Shown here one piece after another: positions 1 through 10,271 of a stretch of 64,000 nucleotides of DNA (within the stretch, counting starts at the first letter, position 1; each line of letters starts with the position of its first letter). The notes below the pieces were generated by a model. The model did no database searches and was not told the DNA's origin. It saw nothing but the letters and a program-made list of their open reading frames with translations. Both the position numbers and the translations under genes were made by a program. Origin of the DNA: Mixta theicola (GTDB taxonomy: Bacteria > Pseudomonadota > Gammaproteobacteria > Enterobacterales > Enterobacteriaceae); assembly GCF_002895925.1 (NCBI RefSeq), contig NZ_NWUO01000011.1, forward strand, positions 94,470 through 158,469. Reading direction: 5' to 3'.

Positions 1-515
1 TTGAAGTTCCGCGTGAAGCACGCTCAATCACGGTTCATGAACTGCAGTTTATTCGCTGGCAGGACAATGAGCTGGAGCTGGAAATCCACTGCTCAAAAGG
101 CACCTATATTCGTACCATCATTGATGATCTGGGCGAACTGCTGGGCTGCGGCGCGCACGTAATCATGCTGCGCCGCCTGCAGGTTGCTCGTTATCCGATT
201 ACGAAAATGATAACGCTTGAGCAACTGTATGAATTACAGGGCGAGCCGGGTGACTTAACCGAAGAAGCGCAAACGCAGCTTGATGCGTTGCTGATGCCGA
301 TGGATAGCCCGGCAGCAGATTATCCGGAAGTTAACCTGAGCGAGATTGCTGCTGGTTATTTTAAGCAGGGTCAGCCGGTACAGGCATCAGGCACTCCGCG
401 TAGTGGTCTGGTACGCGTTACCGAAGGGGAAGTACGTAAGTTTATCGGCATGGCGGAAATTGCTGACGATGGACGCGTAGCCCCGCGCCGTTTGGTTGTG
501 GAATATTCTGCCTGA
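1..515 (+). CDS. truB: tRNA pseudouridine(55) synthase TruB, 3' part only
   Basis: The frame is open from the first bases of the window to a TGA at 513-515, so the gene starts outside and only about 170 C-terminal residues are seen. TruB converts U55 in the T-loop of elongator tRNAs to pseudouridine. The visible part has the family stretch [10 protein letters not shown] followed by [12 protein letters not shown], and ends with the PUA-like RNA-binding tail ([20 protein letters not shown]). Position just upstream of rpsO and pnp is the conserved enterobacterial order, where truB belongs to the metY-nusA-infB-rbfA-truB-rpsO-pnp cluster. The catalytic Asp is outside the window. Confidence 0.96.
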   Translation, partial: EVPREARSITVHELQFIRWQDNELELEIHCSKGTYIRTIIDDLGELLGCGAHVIMLRRLQVARYPITKMITLEQLYELQGEPGDLTEEAQTQLDALLMPMDSPAADYPEVNLSEIAAGYFKQGQPVQASGTPRSGLVRVTEGEVRKFIGMAEIADDGRVAPRRLVVEYSA

Positions 516-520
516 GTCAT

Positions 521-549
521 TTGCACTCATCTCAGCCTGAGAGTAGAAT
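521..549 (+). promoter_or_regulatory. Sigma-70 promoter of rpsO
   Basis: TTGCAC (521-526) and TAGAAT (544-549) are separated by 17 bp in the truB-rpsO gap. This would start transcription near 556 and give rpsO a leader of about 65 nt. A separate rpsO promoter at this place is known in E. coli; use here is inferred. Confidence 0.7.
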
Positions 550-565
550 AATGCGGCTTTACATG

Positions 566-591
566 GGGTGCTGAATTAGAGATTGGCACCC
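566..591 (+). promoter_or_regulatory. Hairpin in the rpsO leader
   Basis: GGGTGC (566-571) pairs with GCACCC (586-591) over a 14-nt loop, 30 nt upstream of the rpsO start. S15 represses its own mRNA through a leader structure in E. coli. This stem may belong to such a structure or may simply insulate the 5' end; the sequence alone cannot decide. Confidence 0.35.
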
Positions 592-620
592 TGAAATTTA
601 TCATTTAACTGGAGTTTATT

Positions 621-890
621 ATGTCTCTAAGTACCGAAGCTAAAGCAGAGATCGTTGCTAAATATGGTCGTGGCACTAACGACAGCGGCTCAACCGAAGT
701 TCAGGTTGCACTGCTGACTGCTCAGATCAATCACCTGCAGGGTCACTTTGCTGAGCATAAAAAAGACCACCACAGCCGTCGCGGTCTGCTGCGCATGGTT
801 TCTCAGCGTCGTAAGCTGCTGGATTACCTGAAGCGTAAAGATGTTGCTCGCTACACCAGCCTGATTGAAAACCTGGGCCTGCGTCGCTAA
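621..890 (+). CDS. rpsO: 30S ribosomal protein S15
   Basis: 89 residues, the normal S15 length. S15 is a primary binder of the central domain of 16S rRNA and contacts 23S rRNA in the inter-subunit bridge. The protein shows the family features [22 protein letters not shown] and [11 protein letters not shown], the last two in the rRNA-binding helices. A GGAG ribosome site lies 7 nt before ATG 621. The gene lies between truB and pnp with its own promoter and a strong terminator downstream, which in E. coli leaks into pnp. S15 is autoregulated at translation in E. coli. Confidence 0.99.
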   Translation: MSLSTEAKAEIVAKYGRGTNDSGSTEVQVALLTAQINHLQGHFAEHKKDHHSRRGLLRMVSQRRKLLDYLKRKDVARYTSLIENLGLRR

Positions 891-950
891 GTCTTAACGT
901 ACTGTTTTATGGCGTATACGCTATCAGAACGGTATGGTGCAAGTTTCGTA

Positions 951-978
951 AAAAAAGGGGCCTTCGGGCCCCTTTTTT
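951..978 (+). terminator. rpsO intrinsic terminator
   Basis: A GGGGCC stem, TTCG tetraloop and GGCCCC are followed by six T and preceded by six A, so the A/T flanks extend the stem. It lies 60 nt after the rpsO stop and corresponds to the E. coli rpsO t1 terminator, which is read through into pnp. Confidence 0.95.
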
Positions 979-1051
979 CAGGCAATCGGCAGCAATCTCT
1001 AGCAATCTATTGTATTGTTGCAGTATGTGATCTTTATTTGCAGAGGTTCGC

Positions 1052-1102
1052 GCGGCTAATGAGAGACTTTATGCCACAGGTATAAGGATTGTCATTAGTC
1101 GC
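1052..1102 (+). promoter_or_regulatory. pnp leader stem-loop, RNase III target
   Basis: GCGGCTAATGA (1052-1062) pairs with TCATTAGTCGC (1092-1102), 11 pairs with one G-U, enclosing a loop of about 29 nt that has a further weak helix. In E. coli an equivalent long stem in the pnp leader is cut by RNase III and then attacked by polynucleotide phosphorylase, which autoregulates pnp. The stem matches in place and form. The E. coli sRNA SraG also maps to this gap, but I cannot define it here. Confidence 0.8.
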
Positions 1103-1175
1103 GAGGATGCAATAAAGGTTTAAAACCCACAGCAGGCACGCTGTTCGTGCCTGTTTTGACGTAAAGGAAGTTATT

Positions 1176-3305
1176 TTGCTAAATCCGATTATACGTAAAT
1201 TCCAGTATGGTCAGCATACCGTGACGCTTGAGACCGGTATGATGGCTCGCCAGGCCACCGCTGCCGTCATGGTCAGCATGGATGACACCGCGGTATTTGT
1301 TACCGTTGTTGGTCAGAAAAAAGCGAAAGCAGGTCAGGATTTCTTTCCGCTGACCGTAAACTATCAGGAGCGTACTTACGCTGCCGGCCGTATCCCAGGA
1401 AGCTTTTTCCGTCGTGAAGGTCGTCCAAGCGAAGGCGAAACCCTGATTGCGCGCCTGATTGACCGCCCGGTTCGTCCGCTGTTCCCGGAAGGCTTTGTTA
1501 ACGAAGTTCAGGTTATTGCGACCGTAGTATCGGTAAACCCGCAGGTTAATCCCGATATCGTTGCGATGATTGGCGCCTCTGCCGCGCTGAGCCTGTCCGG
1601 TATGCCGTTCAACGGCCCGATCGGCGCAGCTCGCGTAGGTTACATCAACGATCAGTATGTTCTGAACCCCACTTCCGATGAGATCAAACAGTCACGTCTG
1701 GATCTGGTGGTAGCGGGTACGCAGGGCGCTGTACTGATGGTGGAATCCGAAGCGGATATTCTTACCGAAGAGCAGATGCTGGGCGCGGTCGTTTTCGGCC
1801 ATGAACAGCAGCAGGTCGTTATTGAAAACATCAATGCTCTGGTCGCTGAAGCGGGCAAACCGCGCTGGGACTGGCAGCCTGAAGCCGTCAATGAAACGCT
1901 GAACGCACGCATCGCCGCTCTGGCTGAATCACGCCTTAGCGATGCTTACCGCATCACTGAAAAGCAAGAGCGCTATACTCAGGTGGATCTGATTAAATCA
2001 GAAACCATTGCGGCTCTGCTGGCGGAAGATGAAACGCTGGATGACGGTGAGATTGGCGACATTCTGCACCACATCGAGAAAAACGTGGTGCGTAGCCGTG
2101 TTCTGAACGGCGAGCCGCGTATCGATGGTCGTGAAAAAGATATGATTCGCGGCCTGGACGTTCGTACCGGCGTGCTGCCGCGTACGCATGGTTCAGCCCT
2201 GTTTACCCGTGGCGAAACGCAGGCGCTGGTTGCCGCAACGCTGGGTACTGCACGTGACGCTCAGAACCTTGATGAGCTGATGGGCGAGCGTACCGATAAC
2301 TTCCTGTTCCACTACAACTTCCCTCCGTACTCCGTAGGCGAAACCGGAATGGTAGGTTCACCGAAGCGTCGTGAAATCGGCCATGGTCGTCTGGCTAAAC
2401 GCGGTGTGCTGGCAGTTATGCCTAAACTGGATGAATTCCCGTATACCGTGCGCGTGGTATCTGAAATTACCGAATCTAACGGTTCTTCCTCAATGGCTTC
2501 CGTCTGTGGCGCATCGCTGGCGCTGATGGATGCTGGCGTGCCGATTAAAGCGGCCGTAGCCGGTATCGCGATGGGCCTGGTGAAGGAAGGAGAGCGTTTC
2601 GTCGTTCTGTCCGATATTCTTGGCGATGAAGATCACCTTGGCGATATGGACTTTAAAGTAGCCGGTAGCCGTGAAGGTATCACCGCGCTGCAGATGGATA
2701 TTAAAATCGAAGGTATCACCCGCGAAATTATGCAGGTTGCGCTGAATCAGGCCAAAGGTGCTCGTCTGCACATTCTGGGCGTGATGGAGCAGGCTATCAG
2801 CACGCCGCGTGGTGATATTTCTGAGTTTGCACCGCGCATTCACACCATCAAGATCAATCCGGACAAAATCAAGGATGTGATCGGTAAAGGCGGTTCAGTG
2901 ATCCGTGCTCTGACTGAAGAGACGGGCACCACCATCGAAATCGAAGATGATGGTACGGTGAAAATCGCTGCAACCGACGGTGATAAAGCGAAGCATGCTA
3001 TCCGTCGTATCGAAGAAATTACGGCAGAAATCGAAGTTGGCCGCATTTACAACGGTAAAGTAACGCGTATCGTCGACTTCGGTGCCTTCGTCGCTATTGG
3101 TGGCGGTAAAGAAGGTCTGGTTCATATTTCTCAAATCGCCGACAAGCGCGTTGAGAAAGTGACCGACTACCTGCAGATGGGCCAGGAAGTACCGGTTAAG
3201 GTACTGGAAGTGGACCGTCAGGGCCGCGTGCGTCTGAGCATCAAAGAAGCGTCAGAGCAGCAGCCGCAGGCAGAAACTGCAGCCGTTAACCCTGAAGCAG
3301 AGTAA
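1176..3305 (+). CDS. pnp: Polyribonucleotide nucleotidyltransferase (PNPase)
   Basis: 709 residues, about the E. coli length. PNPase degrades RNA 3' to 5' by phosphorolysis and is the exonuclease of the RNase E degradosome. Two RNase PH-like halves occupy about residues 1-215 and 310-545, followed by a KH domain ([11 protein letters not shown], near 570) and an S1 domain ([13 protein letters not shown], near 630). The start is the rare codon TTG, as in E. coli pnp, chosen because AAGGAAG lies 5 nt upstream and the protein begins [12 protein letters not shown]. Expression is likely controlled through the RNase III stem in the leader. Confidence 0.99.
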   Translation: MLNPIIRKFQYGQHTVTLETGMMARQATAAVMVSMDDTAVFVTVVGQKKAKAGQDFFPLTVNYQERTYAAGRIPGSFFRREGRPSEGETLIARLIDRPVRPLFPEGFVNEVQVIATVVSVNPQVNPDIVAMIGASAALSLSGMPFNGPIGAARVGYINDQYVLNPTSDEIKQSRLDLVVAGTQGAVLMVESEADILTEEQMLGAVVFGHEQQQVVIENINALVAEAGKPRWDWQPEAVNETLNARIAALAESRLSDAYRITEKQERYTQVDLIKSETIAALLAEDETLDDGEIGDILHHIEKNVVRSRVLNGEPRIDGREKDMIRGLDVRTGVLPRTHGSALFTRGETQALVAATLGTARDAQNLDELMGERTDNFLFHYNFPPYSVGETGMVGSPKRREIGHGRLAKRGVLAVMPKLDEFPYTVRVVSEITESNGSSSMASVCGASLALMDAGVPIKAAVAGIAMGLVKEGERFVVLSDILGDEDHLGDMDFKVAGSREGITALQMDIKIEGITREIMQVALNQAKGARLHILGVMEQAISTPRGDISEFAPRIHTIKINPDKIKDVIGKGGSVIRALTEETGTTIEIEDDGTVKIAATDGDKAKHAIRRIEEITAEIEVGRIYNGKVTRIVDFGAFVAIGGGKEGLVHISQIADKRVEKVTDYLQMGQEVPVKVLEVDRQGRVRLSIKEASEQQPQAETAAVNPEAE

Positions 3306-3431
3306 AAGCGCGTTCGACATTGAGCTCTCCTCCCCGTGGGGAGAGCTGTTTCGTTGCGAGGGCGGGAATCCTTGTGCATGGCAGGCGGATGACAGGACGT
3401 GCATCCCAATGTTGGTATTCGGGAGTGGGAA

Positions 3432-4316
3432 ATGAAGCCTTTTTTGCGCTGGTGTTTCGTTGCGACAGCTATCACGCTGGCAGGATGCAGCAACTCAAAT
3501 TGGCGTAAGAGCGATGTGCTGGCGGTTCCGCTACAGCCAACTCTGCAACAGGAAGTCATCCTGGCGCGCATGGAACAAATTCTTGCCAGTCGGGCACTGA
3601 CCGATGATGAGCGTGCACAGCTATTATATGAGCGCGGAGTGTTGTATGATAGCTTAGGTCTGAGGGCATTAGCGCGGAACGATTTTTCGCAAGCGCTGTC
3701 TATAAGACCAGATATGCCTGAAGTATTTAACTATTTAGGTATATACTTAACGCAGGCGGGCAACTTTGATGCCGCCTATGAAGCGTTCGATTCTGTACTT
3801 GAGCTTGATCCAACTTACAATTATGCGCATTTAAACCGTGGTATCGCCCTCTATTACGGCGGACGATACAAGTTAGCGCAAGATGATCTGCTGGCGTTTT
3901 ATCAAGACGATCCTAACGATCCTTTCCGCAGCCTGTGGCTTTATCTCGATGAACAAGAGATAGATGCTGACAAGGCAAAAGTGGCGCTGAAACAGCGTTA
4001 CGATAAGGCGGAGCGGGATCAATGGGGATGGAATATTGTCGAGTTCTACCTTGGCGACATCAGTGAAAAAACGCTGATGGAACGTCTCAAGGCGGACGCA
4101 ACGGATAACACCTCGCTCGCTGAACATCTCAGTGAAACCAACTTCTATTTAGGTAAGTACTACCTAAGTCTGGGGGAGAAGGACAGCGCGGAAGCGTTGT
4201 TCAAACTGGCGGTTGCTAACAACGTACATAACTTCGTTGAGCACCGATACGCATTGTTGGAACTGGCGCTGTTAGGCCAGACACAAGACGATTTAACAGA
4301 ATCTGACCAGCAATAG
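3432..4316 (+). CDS. nlpI: Lipoprotein NlpI, TPR adaptor for envelope proteases
   Basis: 294 residues from ATG 3432; an in-frame upstream ATG at 3399 lacks the signal peptide context. The signal peptide ends in the lipobox LAGC, so Cys19 is lipidated and the protein is anchored in the outer membrane. Tetratricopeptide repeats fill the middle (for example [20 protein letters not shown] and [20 protein letters not shown]). In E. coli NlpI brings the protease Prc to the peptidoglycan hydrolase MepS and scaffolds murein enzymes. Place after pnp is conserved. Confidence 0.98.
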   Translation: MKPFLRWCFVATAITLAGCSNSNWRKSDVLAVPLQPTLQQEVILARMEQILASRALTDDERAQLLYERGVLYDSLGLRALARNDFSQALSIRPDMPEVFNYLGIYLTQAGNFDAAYEAFDSVLELDPTYNYAHLNRGIALYYGGRYKLAQDDLLAFYQDDPNDPFRSLWLYLDEQEIDADKAKVALKQRYDKAERDQWGWNIVEFYLGDISEKTLMERLKADATDNTSLAEHLSETNFYLGKYYLSLGEKDSAEALFKLAVANNVHNFVEHRYALLELALLGQTQDDLTESDQQ

Positions 4317-4350
4317 CTGACGAACACCTGAGTCCATTTTTGTAAAAAAT

Positions 4351-4381
4351 GTCATCACCTTCCGGGGTGACGGCTTTTTTG
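4351..4381 (+). terminator. Terminator downstream of nlpI
   Basis: GTCATCACC and GGGGTGAC form a stem around TTCC, followed by GGC and a run of six T. It lies 35 nt after nlpI and separates it from deaD. Confidence 0.8.
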
Positions 4382-4494
4382 TTCGTCAAAACATCTAATT
4401 TGAGCCGGTTCACATTTTTCAATGAAAATGATTGCATATTTTCAGGACGAGTTATGTAGACTGGCCGCCGTAATCTAAGAGGCACTTGTACTAC

Positions 4495-6408
4495 ATGACT
4501 GATATCCAAACCACTTTTTCCGATCTGGGTCTTAACGAATTCATCCTTAAAGCACTGAATGACCTGGGCTATGAGAAGCCGTCACCCATTCAGGCCGCCT
4601 GTATCCCACATCTGCTGGAAGGCCGCGATGTACTGGGTATGGCACAAACCGGTAGTGGTAAAACCGCAGCGTTCTCTTTGCCGCTGCTGCACAACCTCGA
4701 CCCTGAACTGAAAGCACCGCAGATCCTGGTGCTGGCACCGACGCGTGAACTGGCGGTGCAGGTTGCAGAAGCCTGCAACGAATTTTCTAAACATATGCAT
4801 GGCGTTAACGTGCTGGCTCTGTACGGTGGCCAACGTTATGACGTGCAGCTGCGTGCGCTGCGTCAGGGCCCGCAGATCGTGGTCGGTACGCCGGGTCGTC
4901 TGCTGGATCACCTGAAGCGCGGTACGCTGGATCTTTCTAACCTGCGTGGCCTGGTGCTGGACGAAGCAGATGAAATGCTGCGCATGGGCTTTATCGAAGA
5001 CGTAGAAACCATCATGGCGCAGATCCCGGAAGGTCATCAGACCGCCCTGTTCTCTGCCACCATGCCGGAAGCGATTCGCCGTATTACGCGTCGCTTTATG
5101 AAGGATCCGCAGGAAGTGCGTATCCAGAGCAGCATCACTACGCGTCCCGACATCAGCCAGAGCTACTGGACCGTTTGGGGCCGTAAAACGGATGCGCTGG
5201 TTCGCTTCCTGGAAGCTGAAGATTTTGATGCGGCGATTATTTTCGTCCGTACTAAAAACGCCACGCTGGAAGTTGCTGAAGCGCTGGAGCGTAGCGGCTA
5301 TAGCAGTGCTGCGTTAAACGGCGATATGAACCAGGCGCTGCGTGAGCAGACGCTGGAGCGTCTGAAAGATGGTCGTCTGGATATTCTGATCGCGACTGAC
5401 GTTGCCGCGCGTGGTCTTGATGTTGAACGTATCAGCCTGGTCGTAAACTATGATATCCCAATGGATTCAGAGTCTTACGTTCACCGCATCGGCCGTACCG
5501 GTCGTGCTGGCCGTGCTGGCCGTGCGCTGCTGTTCGTAGAAAACCGCGAACGTCGCCTGCTGCGCAACATTGAGCGCACCATGAAGCTGACTATCCCGGA
5601 AGTTGAACTGCCGAACGGAGAGTTGCTGAGCGCGCGTCGTCTGGAAAAATTCGCCGCGAAAGTACAGCAGCAGCTGGAAAGCAGCGATCTGGATCAGTAC
5701 CGTGCGCTGCTGAGCAAGCTGTCGCCGGAAAACGATCTGGAGATGGAAACGCTGGCTGCCGCGCTGCTGAAAATGGCGCAGGGCGAACGTCCGCTGATTG
5801 TGCCGCCGGAAGCACCGCGTCCGCAGCGTCGTGAGTTCCGCGAGCGTGATGAGCGTCGCAGCCCGCGTGATGCACGCGATGGCCGTGACAGCCGCGAAAG
5901 CCGTGATGGCGATCGTCCGCGTCGTGAGCGTCGTGACGTTGGTGATATGGAACTGTATCGTATCGAAGTGGGCCGTGATGATGGCGTTGAAGTACGTCAC
6001 ATCGTTGGTGCTATCGCTAACGAAGGCGATATCAGCAGCCGTTACATCGGTAACATCAAGCTGTTTGGTACTCACTCAACTATCGAGCTGCCGAAAGGCA
6101 TGCCGGGTGAAATCCTGCAACACTTCACCCGCACGCGTATTCTGAACAAACCGATGAATATGCAGCTGATGGGTGATGCGCAGCCGCGTGAGCGTTCTGA
6201 GCGTGGTGGTGAGCGTCGTCCTGGCGGTCGCGGTGGCTTCGGCGGCGAACGTCGTGAAGCTGGCGCAGGCCGTGAAGGCGGTCGTCGTTTCAGCGAGCGT
6301 CGTGAAGGCGGTGCCCGTGGTAACGGTAACCGTGATGGCGCCAGCCGTGGTCCGCGTCGTGAAGACAGCGCCGGTGGTACAGGTGCCGTTCGCCGTCGCG
6401 ACTACTAA
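4495..6408 (+). CDS. deaD: ATP-dependent RNA helicase DeaD (CsdA)
   Basis: 637 residues from ATG 4495; a TTG 9 nt upstream is too close to the AAGAGG ribosome site. DEAD-box helicase that unwinds structured RNA during 50S assembly, in cold-stressed cells and in the cold degradosome. The core carries AQTGSGKT (motif I), PTREL, DEAD (motif II), SAT (motif III) and HRIGRTGR (motif VI). After residue 440 comes an Arg/Asp-rich linker, a DbpA-like RNA-binding domain ([16 protein letters not shown]), and an Arg/Gly-rich tail typical of DeaD. In E. coli mtr lies next; here the next gene is a convergent yhbW. Confidence 0.98.
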   Translation: MTDIQTTFSDLGLNEFILKALNDLGYEKPSPIQAACIPHLLEGRDVLGMAQTGSGKTAAFSLPLLHNLDPELKAPQILVLAPTRELAVQVAEACNEFSKHMHGVNVLALYGGQRYDVQLRALRQGPQIVVGTPGRLLDHLKRGTLDLSNLRGLVLDEADEMLRMGFIEDVETIMAQIPEGHQTALFSATMPEAIRRITRRFMKDPQEVRIQSSITTRPDISQSYWTVWGRKTDALVRFLEAEDFDAAIIFVRTKNATLEVAEALERSGYSSAALNGDMNQALREQTLERLKDGRLDILIATDVAARGLDVERISLVVNYDIPMDSESYVHRIGRTGRAGRAGRALLFVENRERRLLRNIERTMKLTIPEVELPNGELLSARRLEKFAAKVQQQLESSDLDQYRALLSKLSPENDLEMETLAAALLKMAQGERPLIVPPEAPRPQRREFRERDERRSPRDARDGRDSRESRDGDRPRRERRDVGDMELYRIEVGRDDGVEVRHIVGAIANEGDISSRYIGNIKLFGTHSTIELPKGMPGEILQHFTRTRILNKPMNMQLMGDAQPRERSERGGERRPGGRGGFGGERREAGAGREGGRRFSERREGGARGNGNRDGASRGPRREDSAGGTGAVRRRDY

Positions 6409-6425
6409 TCGCTAAGCGTGAAATA

Positions 6426-6453
6426 AAAAACCAGCCGTAAGGCTGGTTTTTTT
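6426..6453 (+). terminator. Bidirectional terminator between deaD and yhbW
   Basis: AAAAACCAGCC, GTAA loop, GGCTGG and seven T. The A-run on one side and T-run on the other let it serve both convergent genes. Confidence 0.92.
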
Positions 6454-6470
6454 ATGCGTGCTATTCAGGA

Positions 6471-7484
6471 TTATGCCAGTGACTGCGCGGCCTGCATCGC
6501 CAGTTCAAACGAGCGCAAACGCGCCTGACGATCGAAAATTTGGCCGTTAACCATAATTTCATCCGCCTGCGTTTCGCGGATTAACGCTGCCAGCCCATGC
6601 TGTACCTTTGTCATATCACCCACAATCGACATGCTCAACGCCTGCTGCACGCCATACTGCTCGGAAGGCGACCAGAGATTATCCATATTTTCTACCGGTG
6701 CCGGCAGCGGGCCCGGTTTACCCCGGCGCAGGTTGATAAACTGCTGCTGCATAGAGGTAAACAGGAAGCGGGCTTCCCGTTCGGTCTCCGCCGCGACAAT
6801 ATTGACGCATACCATCGCGTAAGGCTTATCCAGGCGTTCGGAGGGCTGGAAATTCTCACGGTACATATGGAGGGCCTGGAAAAGCAGGTCGGGCGCGAAA
6901 TGGGAAGCAAAGGCAAACGGCAGACCAAGCTTCGCCGCCAGCTGCGCGCTGTACAGGCTGGAACCCAACAGCCAGACCGGTATCTTTAAGCCAAGGCCCG
7001 GCACCGGCTGCACCGCCAGCTGGGCTTCTTTATCCGCGTCAAACCAGGAGATCAGCGTTTCCACATCTTCCGGGAAGCTATCGATCAGATTAGAGCTTTG
7101 ATGGCGACGCAACGCCATCATGGTGCGCTGATCGGAGCCCGGAGCGCGGCCCAGGCCAAGATCGATGCGGCCCGGATAAAGCGAGGCCAGCGTGCCGAAC
7201 TGCTCAGCAATGACCAGCGGCGCATGGTTGGGCAGCATAATACCGCCTGAGCCGAGGCGCAGCGTTTGAGTATTTGCCGCCAGATAACCGATCAGCACCG
7301 AGGTGGCGGCGCTGGCGATGCCGGTCATATTGTGATGTTCTGCCAGCCAGTAGCGATGAAAGCCTAATTCTTCTGCCTGCTGAGCCAGCGCCAGCGAGGC
7401 GTGGAATGCATCACGCGGTGAGGCACCTTGTGGAATCGGTGCCAAATCGAGTACTGACAGAGGAATATTTTTTTTCTCAGACAT
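6471..7484 (-). CDS. yhbW: Luciferase-like FMN-dependent monooxygenase YhbW
   Basis: 337 residues, single-domain bacterial luciferase-like flavin monooxygenase (TIM barrel). Family marks are the N-terminal [41 protein letters not shown] and DLGLGRAPG. The closest well-known relative is E. coli YhbW, whose substrate is unknown. It is the first of the conserved yhbW-yhbO block but is separated from ubiV by a terminator, so it is probably its own transcript. Confidence 0.93.
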   Translation of the reverse strand: MSEKKNIPLSVLDLAPIPQGASPRDAFHASLALAQQAEELGFHRYWLAEHHNMTGIASAATSVLIGYLAANTQTLRLGSGGIMLPNHAPLVIAEQFGTLASLYPGRIDLGLGRAPGSDQRTMMALRRHQSSNLIDSFPEDVETLISWFDADKEAQLAVQPVPGLGLKIPVWLLGSSLYSAQLAAKLGLPFAFASHFAPDLLFQALHMYRENFQPSERLDKPYAMVCVNIVAAETEREARFLFTSMQQQFINLRRGKPGPLPAPVENMDNLWSPSEQYGVQQALSMSIVGDMTKVQHGLAALIRETQADEIMVNGQIFDRQARLRSFELAMQAAQSLA

Positions 7485-7617
7485 ATCTGCTCACTTTGTT
7501 GGCTACAGGGCCAGGTATGTCAGCCCTGTAGAAAAACATGCATTCACTTTACCGTATTGCATTTTTAGCAGAGTAGCCAGAATATGCTCAGAGAGCAAAG
7601 CGGCGACGGGCAGGGCG

Positions 7618-7652
7618 TTAAAATAAAGGGCACAGCGACAGCTCGCTGCGCC
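7618..7652 (-). terminator. Terminator of the ubiUV operon
   Basis: On the minus strand GGCGCAGCGA pairs with TCGCTGTGCC (one G-U), followed by CTTTATTTTAA. It begins 5 nt after the ubiV stop. Confidence 0.75.
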
Positions 7653-7657
7653 ATACA

Positions 7658-8536
7658 TCAGGATTGCAGCGCCATCCCGGCCAGCTTGCGCCAGTAGCCG
7701 TTACAGTCATTTCGCTGCGCCATCATCAATGGGGCCTGGCCTTCTTCATTAGCTCGGAAGCGATCGATAAGCGTCAGCGTCTGTTTATCTTCTGGCGACA
7801 GGCGTACCACGTCCACCAGGCCGTGCATACTGGTGAGATCGTTGCCCAGATTATAGCAGTAGCCGCTCATGGTCTGGATACCGTTCAGGACAAAGACCTG
7901 CTGATCCTCCTGCGAAAGCACGCGACGCCCCTGCGGATAGTTAATACAGCAGGTTTCGCATTCGTCTTTGGGCTTATCTTCTGACCGGGCGGTAAAGCAG
8001 CGGGCCGACAGCGCCAGCGGCAGATGACCGTAAGCCAGCACCTCGGTTTCGAACTTGCCGTGAATGCCTAAATCATCACACTGCTGTTGAATGTCGCGCA
8101 GCCAGTCACGCGACAGTTCAACCGGCATACACCACCGCGTCATGCCCAGTCGCAGCAGCATGCGCAGCGTAACGGCGTTATAACAATTAAGCGCATGGCC
8201 GACCACAAAGGGAAGTTTCTGCTCCGCCGCCATATTCACGGTGCCCAGATCGTTGGCTTCAATCAGAAACTCGCCGTTATCAACGTAACGTTTAATTTCC
8301 TGTAATTCCGAGGCGGACTGCACCAGCGCCAGCGTACTAAACACCACCTGCTTACCGCTTTGCGCCAGCAGCCGGGCAAATTCCATCCATTGATTAAAGC
8401 GGGTAGCGCGGCGTTTGCTGCATACCGACTCACCCAAATAAATAATATCCGCGCTGCTTTGCGCTGCGTCCTGATAAAAATCGGCCAGCGTATCCGTTGG
8501 CCAGTACCACAGTACCGGCCCTAAAGAATATTTCAT
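7658..8536 (-). CDS. ubiV: Ubiquinone biosynthesis protein UbiV (U32 family)
   Basis: 292 residues from the ATG at 8536, preceded by AAGGAAAG; a longer frame to 8575 would overlap ubiU and adds residues not seen in UbiV. With UbiU it forms the iron-sulfur complex for O2-independent hydroxylation in ubiquinone synthesis, which takes the hydroxyl from prephenate. The Cys ligands are visible: VCSKRRAT near residue 40 and the cluster CFTARSEDKPKDECETCC. Start lies 10 nt after the ubiU stop, so the two are co-transcribed, as expected for a heterodimer. Confidence 0.96.
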   Translation of the reverse strand: MKYSLGPVLWYWPTDTLADFYQDAAQSSADIIYLGESVCSKRRATRFNQWMEFARLLAQSGKQVVFSTLALVQSASELQEIKRYVDNGEFLIEANDLGTVNMAAEQKLPFVVGHALNCYNAVTLRMLLRLGMTRWCMPVELSRDWLRDIQQQCDDLGIHGKFETEVLAYGHLPLALSARCFTARSEDKPKDECETCCINYPQGRRVLSQEDQQVFVLNGIQTMSGYCYNLGNDLTSMHGLVDVVRLSPEDKQTLTLIDRFRANEEGQAPLMMAQRNDCNGYWRKLAGMALQS

Positions 8537-8546
8537 TATCTTTCCT

Positions 8547-9542
8547 TTATTGCCATTTGCGGTGGTAAGCGCCAAGCGTGGTCTGCGTACCTTCCGCCAG
8601 CGCGCCTAATTCCGTCATCCAGTTTTCCTGAACGGCAAAAGCGCCCGGCTCCGCTTTACAACGATCGATAGCCTGGCGCCAGATACGAGCGACCTGCGCG
8701 ACATAGGCCGGGCTACGCTGGCGGCCTTCGATTTTCACCGAAGCAATATTTGCGGCTAACAAATCGGGCAATAGCTCAAGGGTATTCAGGCTGGTGGGCT
8801 CTTCCAGTACATGATAACGCTGCCCGTCTACCTGATAGCGTCCCTTACATAAGGTAGGATAGCCCGCGTTTTCGTGGGATTCATAGCGGTCAATCAGCAC
8901 CTCATTCAGGCGCGATTCCAGCCCGGCGGACGTTTGCTGCCAGCGCACAAAGCGGGCGGGCGAACAGGCGCCGACGGTATTCGGGGATTCACCGGTCATC
9001 CACGAAGAGAGATAGCAACGTCCTTCCGCCATAATGCACAGGCTGCCGAAGGCGAAAACCTCCAGCGGAACCGGCGTATTACGCGCCAGCTGACGCACCT
9101 GGTGAATGGAGAGCACGCGCGGCAAAACCACCCGCGCGACGTCGAAATGTTGATGATAGAAGCGGATGGCTTCCAGGTTGGTGGCGGATGCCTGAACTGA
9201 GACATGCCGTTCGACGTGAGGATAGCGATTGGCGGCATAATCCAGCATCGCCAGATCGGCAATAATCAACGCGTCAGCGCCATGATCAACGGCCATATCA
9301 ACGGCATTTTGCCAGCGCTTAAAGCCCTCAGGCTGGGCAAAAGTATTAATGGCGACGTGCAGCTTACGCCGATGCTGATGTATTACGCGCGCCGCTTCTT
9401 TCAGGCGCTTATCGGTAAAGTTCAGGCCGGCAAAATGACGCGCATTAGTGTCATCTTTCAGTCCGATGTAAACTGCATCGGCTCCGTTCTCGATCGCTGC
9501 CTTCAGCGCGGGCAAATTTCCCGCCGGGCAAAGGAGTTCCAT
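8547..9542 (-). CDS. ubiU: Ubiquinone biosynthesis protein UbiU (U32 family)
   Basis: 331 residues starting MELLCPAGN at 9542, with AGGAT upstream. U32 family partner of UbiV in anaerobic ubiquinone hydroxylation. The U32 core shows FGSLCIMAEGRCYLS, GESPNTVGACSPARF and PTLCKGRY, which hold the cluster-binding cysteines. First gene of the ubiUV operon, divergent from ubiT over a 204-bp gap. In E. coli the operon is Fnr-activated; TTGAT half-sites are present in the gap but no full Fnr palindrome is clear. Confidence 0.96.
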   Translation of the reverse strand: MELLCPAGNLPALKAAIENGADAVYIGLKDDTNARHFAGLNFTDKRLKEAARVIHQHRRKLHVAINTFAQPEGFKRWQNAVDMAVDHGADALIIADLAMLDYAANRYPHVERHVSVQASATNLEAIRFYHQHFDVARVVLPRVLSIHQVRQLARNTPVPLEVFAFGSLCIMAEGRCYLSSWMTGESPNTVGACSPARFVRWQQTSAGLESRLNEVLIDRYESHENAGYPTLCKGRYQVDGQRYHVLEEPTSLNTLELLPDLLAANIASVKIEGRQRSPAYVAQVARIWRQAIDRCKAEPGAFAVQENWMTELGALAEGTQTTLGAYHRKWQ

Positions 9543-9746
9543 GACATATCCTGTAAGCAATGAATACCTGCGCCGAGTGTAGACAAGCTCAGCGTGAGAA
9601 ATTTTGATTTAAGGCAGCGAATGGCGTATTGATCGGATGAGCGTTGCTGCATTGTTCATCTGGCAGAGTGATTTATTGATCCAGCCAGCCTGGGAAAAGT
9701 GGTGCTGTGGCAAAATAACACCTATTTATTTAAAGGAGTAAAGACT

Positions 9747-10271
9747 GTGTTAAATATGCTTCGCGCTCAGTGTGTTAATCATGGACCGCGTCTGCTGCGT
9801 CTGCCGGTGCAGTACACGCCGTTTGTCCTGAAAAAAATCCTGTTGCAGCAGCTGCTGAATACGCAGTTTAGCCATGCGCTGGCGGAAGGTGAGTTAGACT
9901 TTCTGCAGGGACGTTGGCTGGGTATTGATATTCATGATATTGCGCTGCGCTGGATCGTTACGCTGGAGAACGATCGGTTACAGATTAGCAATCGTGAGGA
10001 AGCCGATGTCTGGTTCCGTGGCGGTGCTAACGATCTGCTGCTGATCGCCGCACGTAAAGTCGATCCGGATACGCTTTTTTTCCAGCGTCGGTTGGTGATC
10101 GAAGGCGATACCGAGCTGGGGCTGGAGGTCAAAAATCTGATGGATGCGATCGAACTGGAAAATATGCCAGCGCCGCTGCGCATTGGATTAATGCAGCTGG
10201 CCGAATTTGTCGAGGCCGGCCTGAACGAGGACGCGAAATCTTCGGGAGTTCGCGCAGGTGTTTCATGTTAA
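9747..10271 (+). CDS. ubiT: Ubiquinone biosynthesis accessory factor UbiT (SCP2 domain)
   Basis: 174 residues from GTG 9747, chosen because AAAGGAG ends about 9 nt before it and the length equals E. coli UbiT (YhbT). SCP2-type lipid-binding fold, thought to present hydrophobic ubiquinone intermediates to the enzymes. Conserved stretches are ARKVDPDTLFFQRRLVIEGD and TELGLEVKNLMDAIELE. Divergent from ubiUV, and its 3' end overlaps yhbS by 7 nt, so ubiT and yhbS form one transcription unit. Confidence 0.94.
   Translation: MLNMLRAQCVNHGPRLLRLPVQYTPFVLKKILLQQLLNTQFSHALAEGELDFLQGRWLGIDIHDIALRWIVTLENDRLQISNREEADVWFRGGANDLLLIAARKVDPDTLFFQRRLVIEGDTELGLEVKNLMDAIELENMPAPLRIGLMQLAEFVEAGLNEDAKSSGVRAGVSC

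Noticed and set aside
5467..6075. 202-codon minus-strand frame over the deaD tail
   Set aside because: Caused by the Arg/Gly-rich repeats of DeaD read backwards; Thr/Phe/Ala-rich nonsense sequence.
9543..9746. Fnr site between ubiU and ubiT
   Set aside because: Several TTGAT half-sites exist but none pairs with ATCAA at the right 4-bp spacing, so I do not call an operator.
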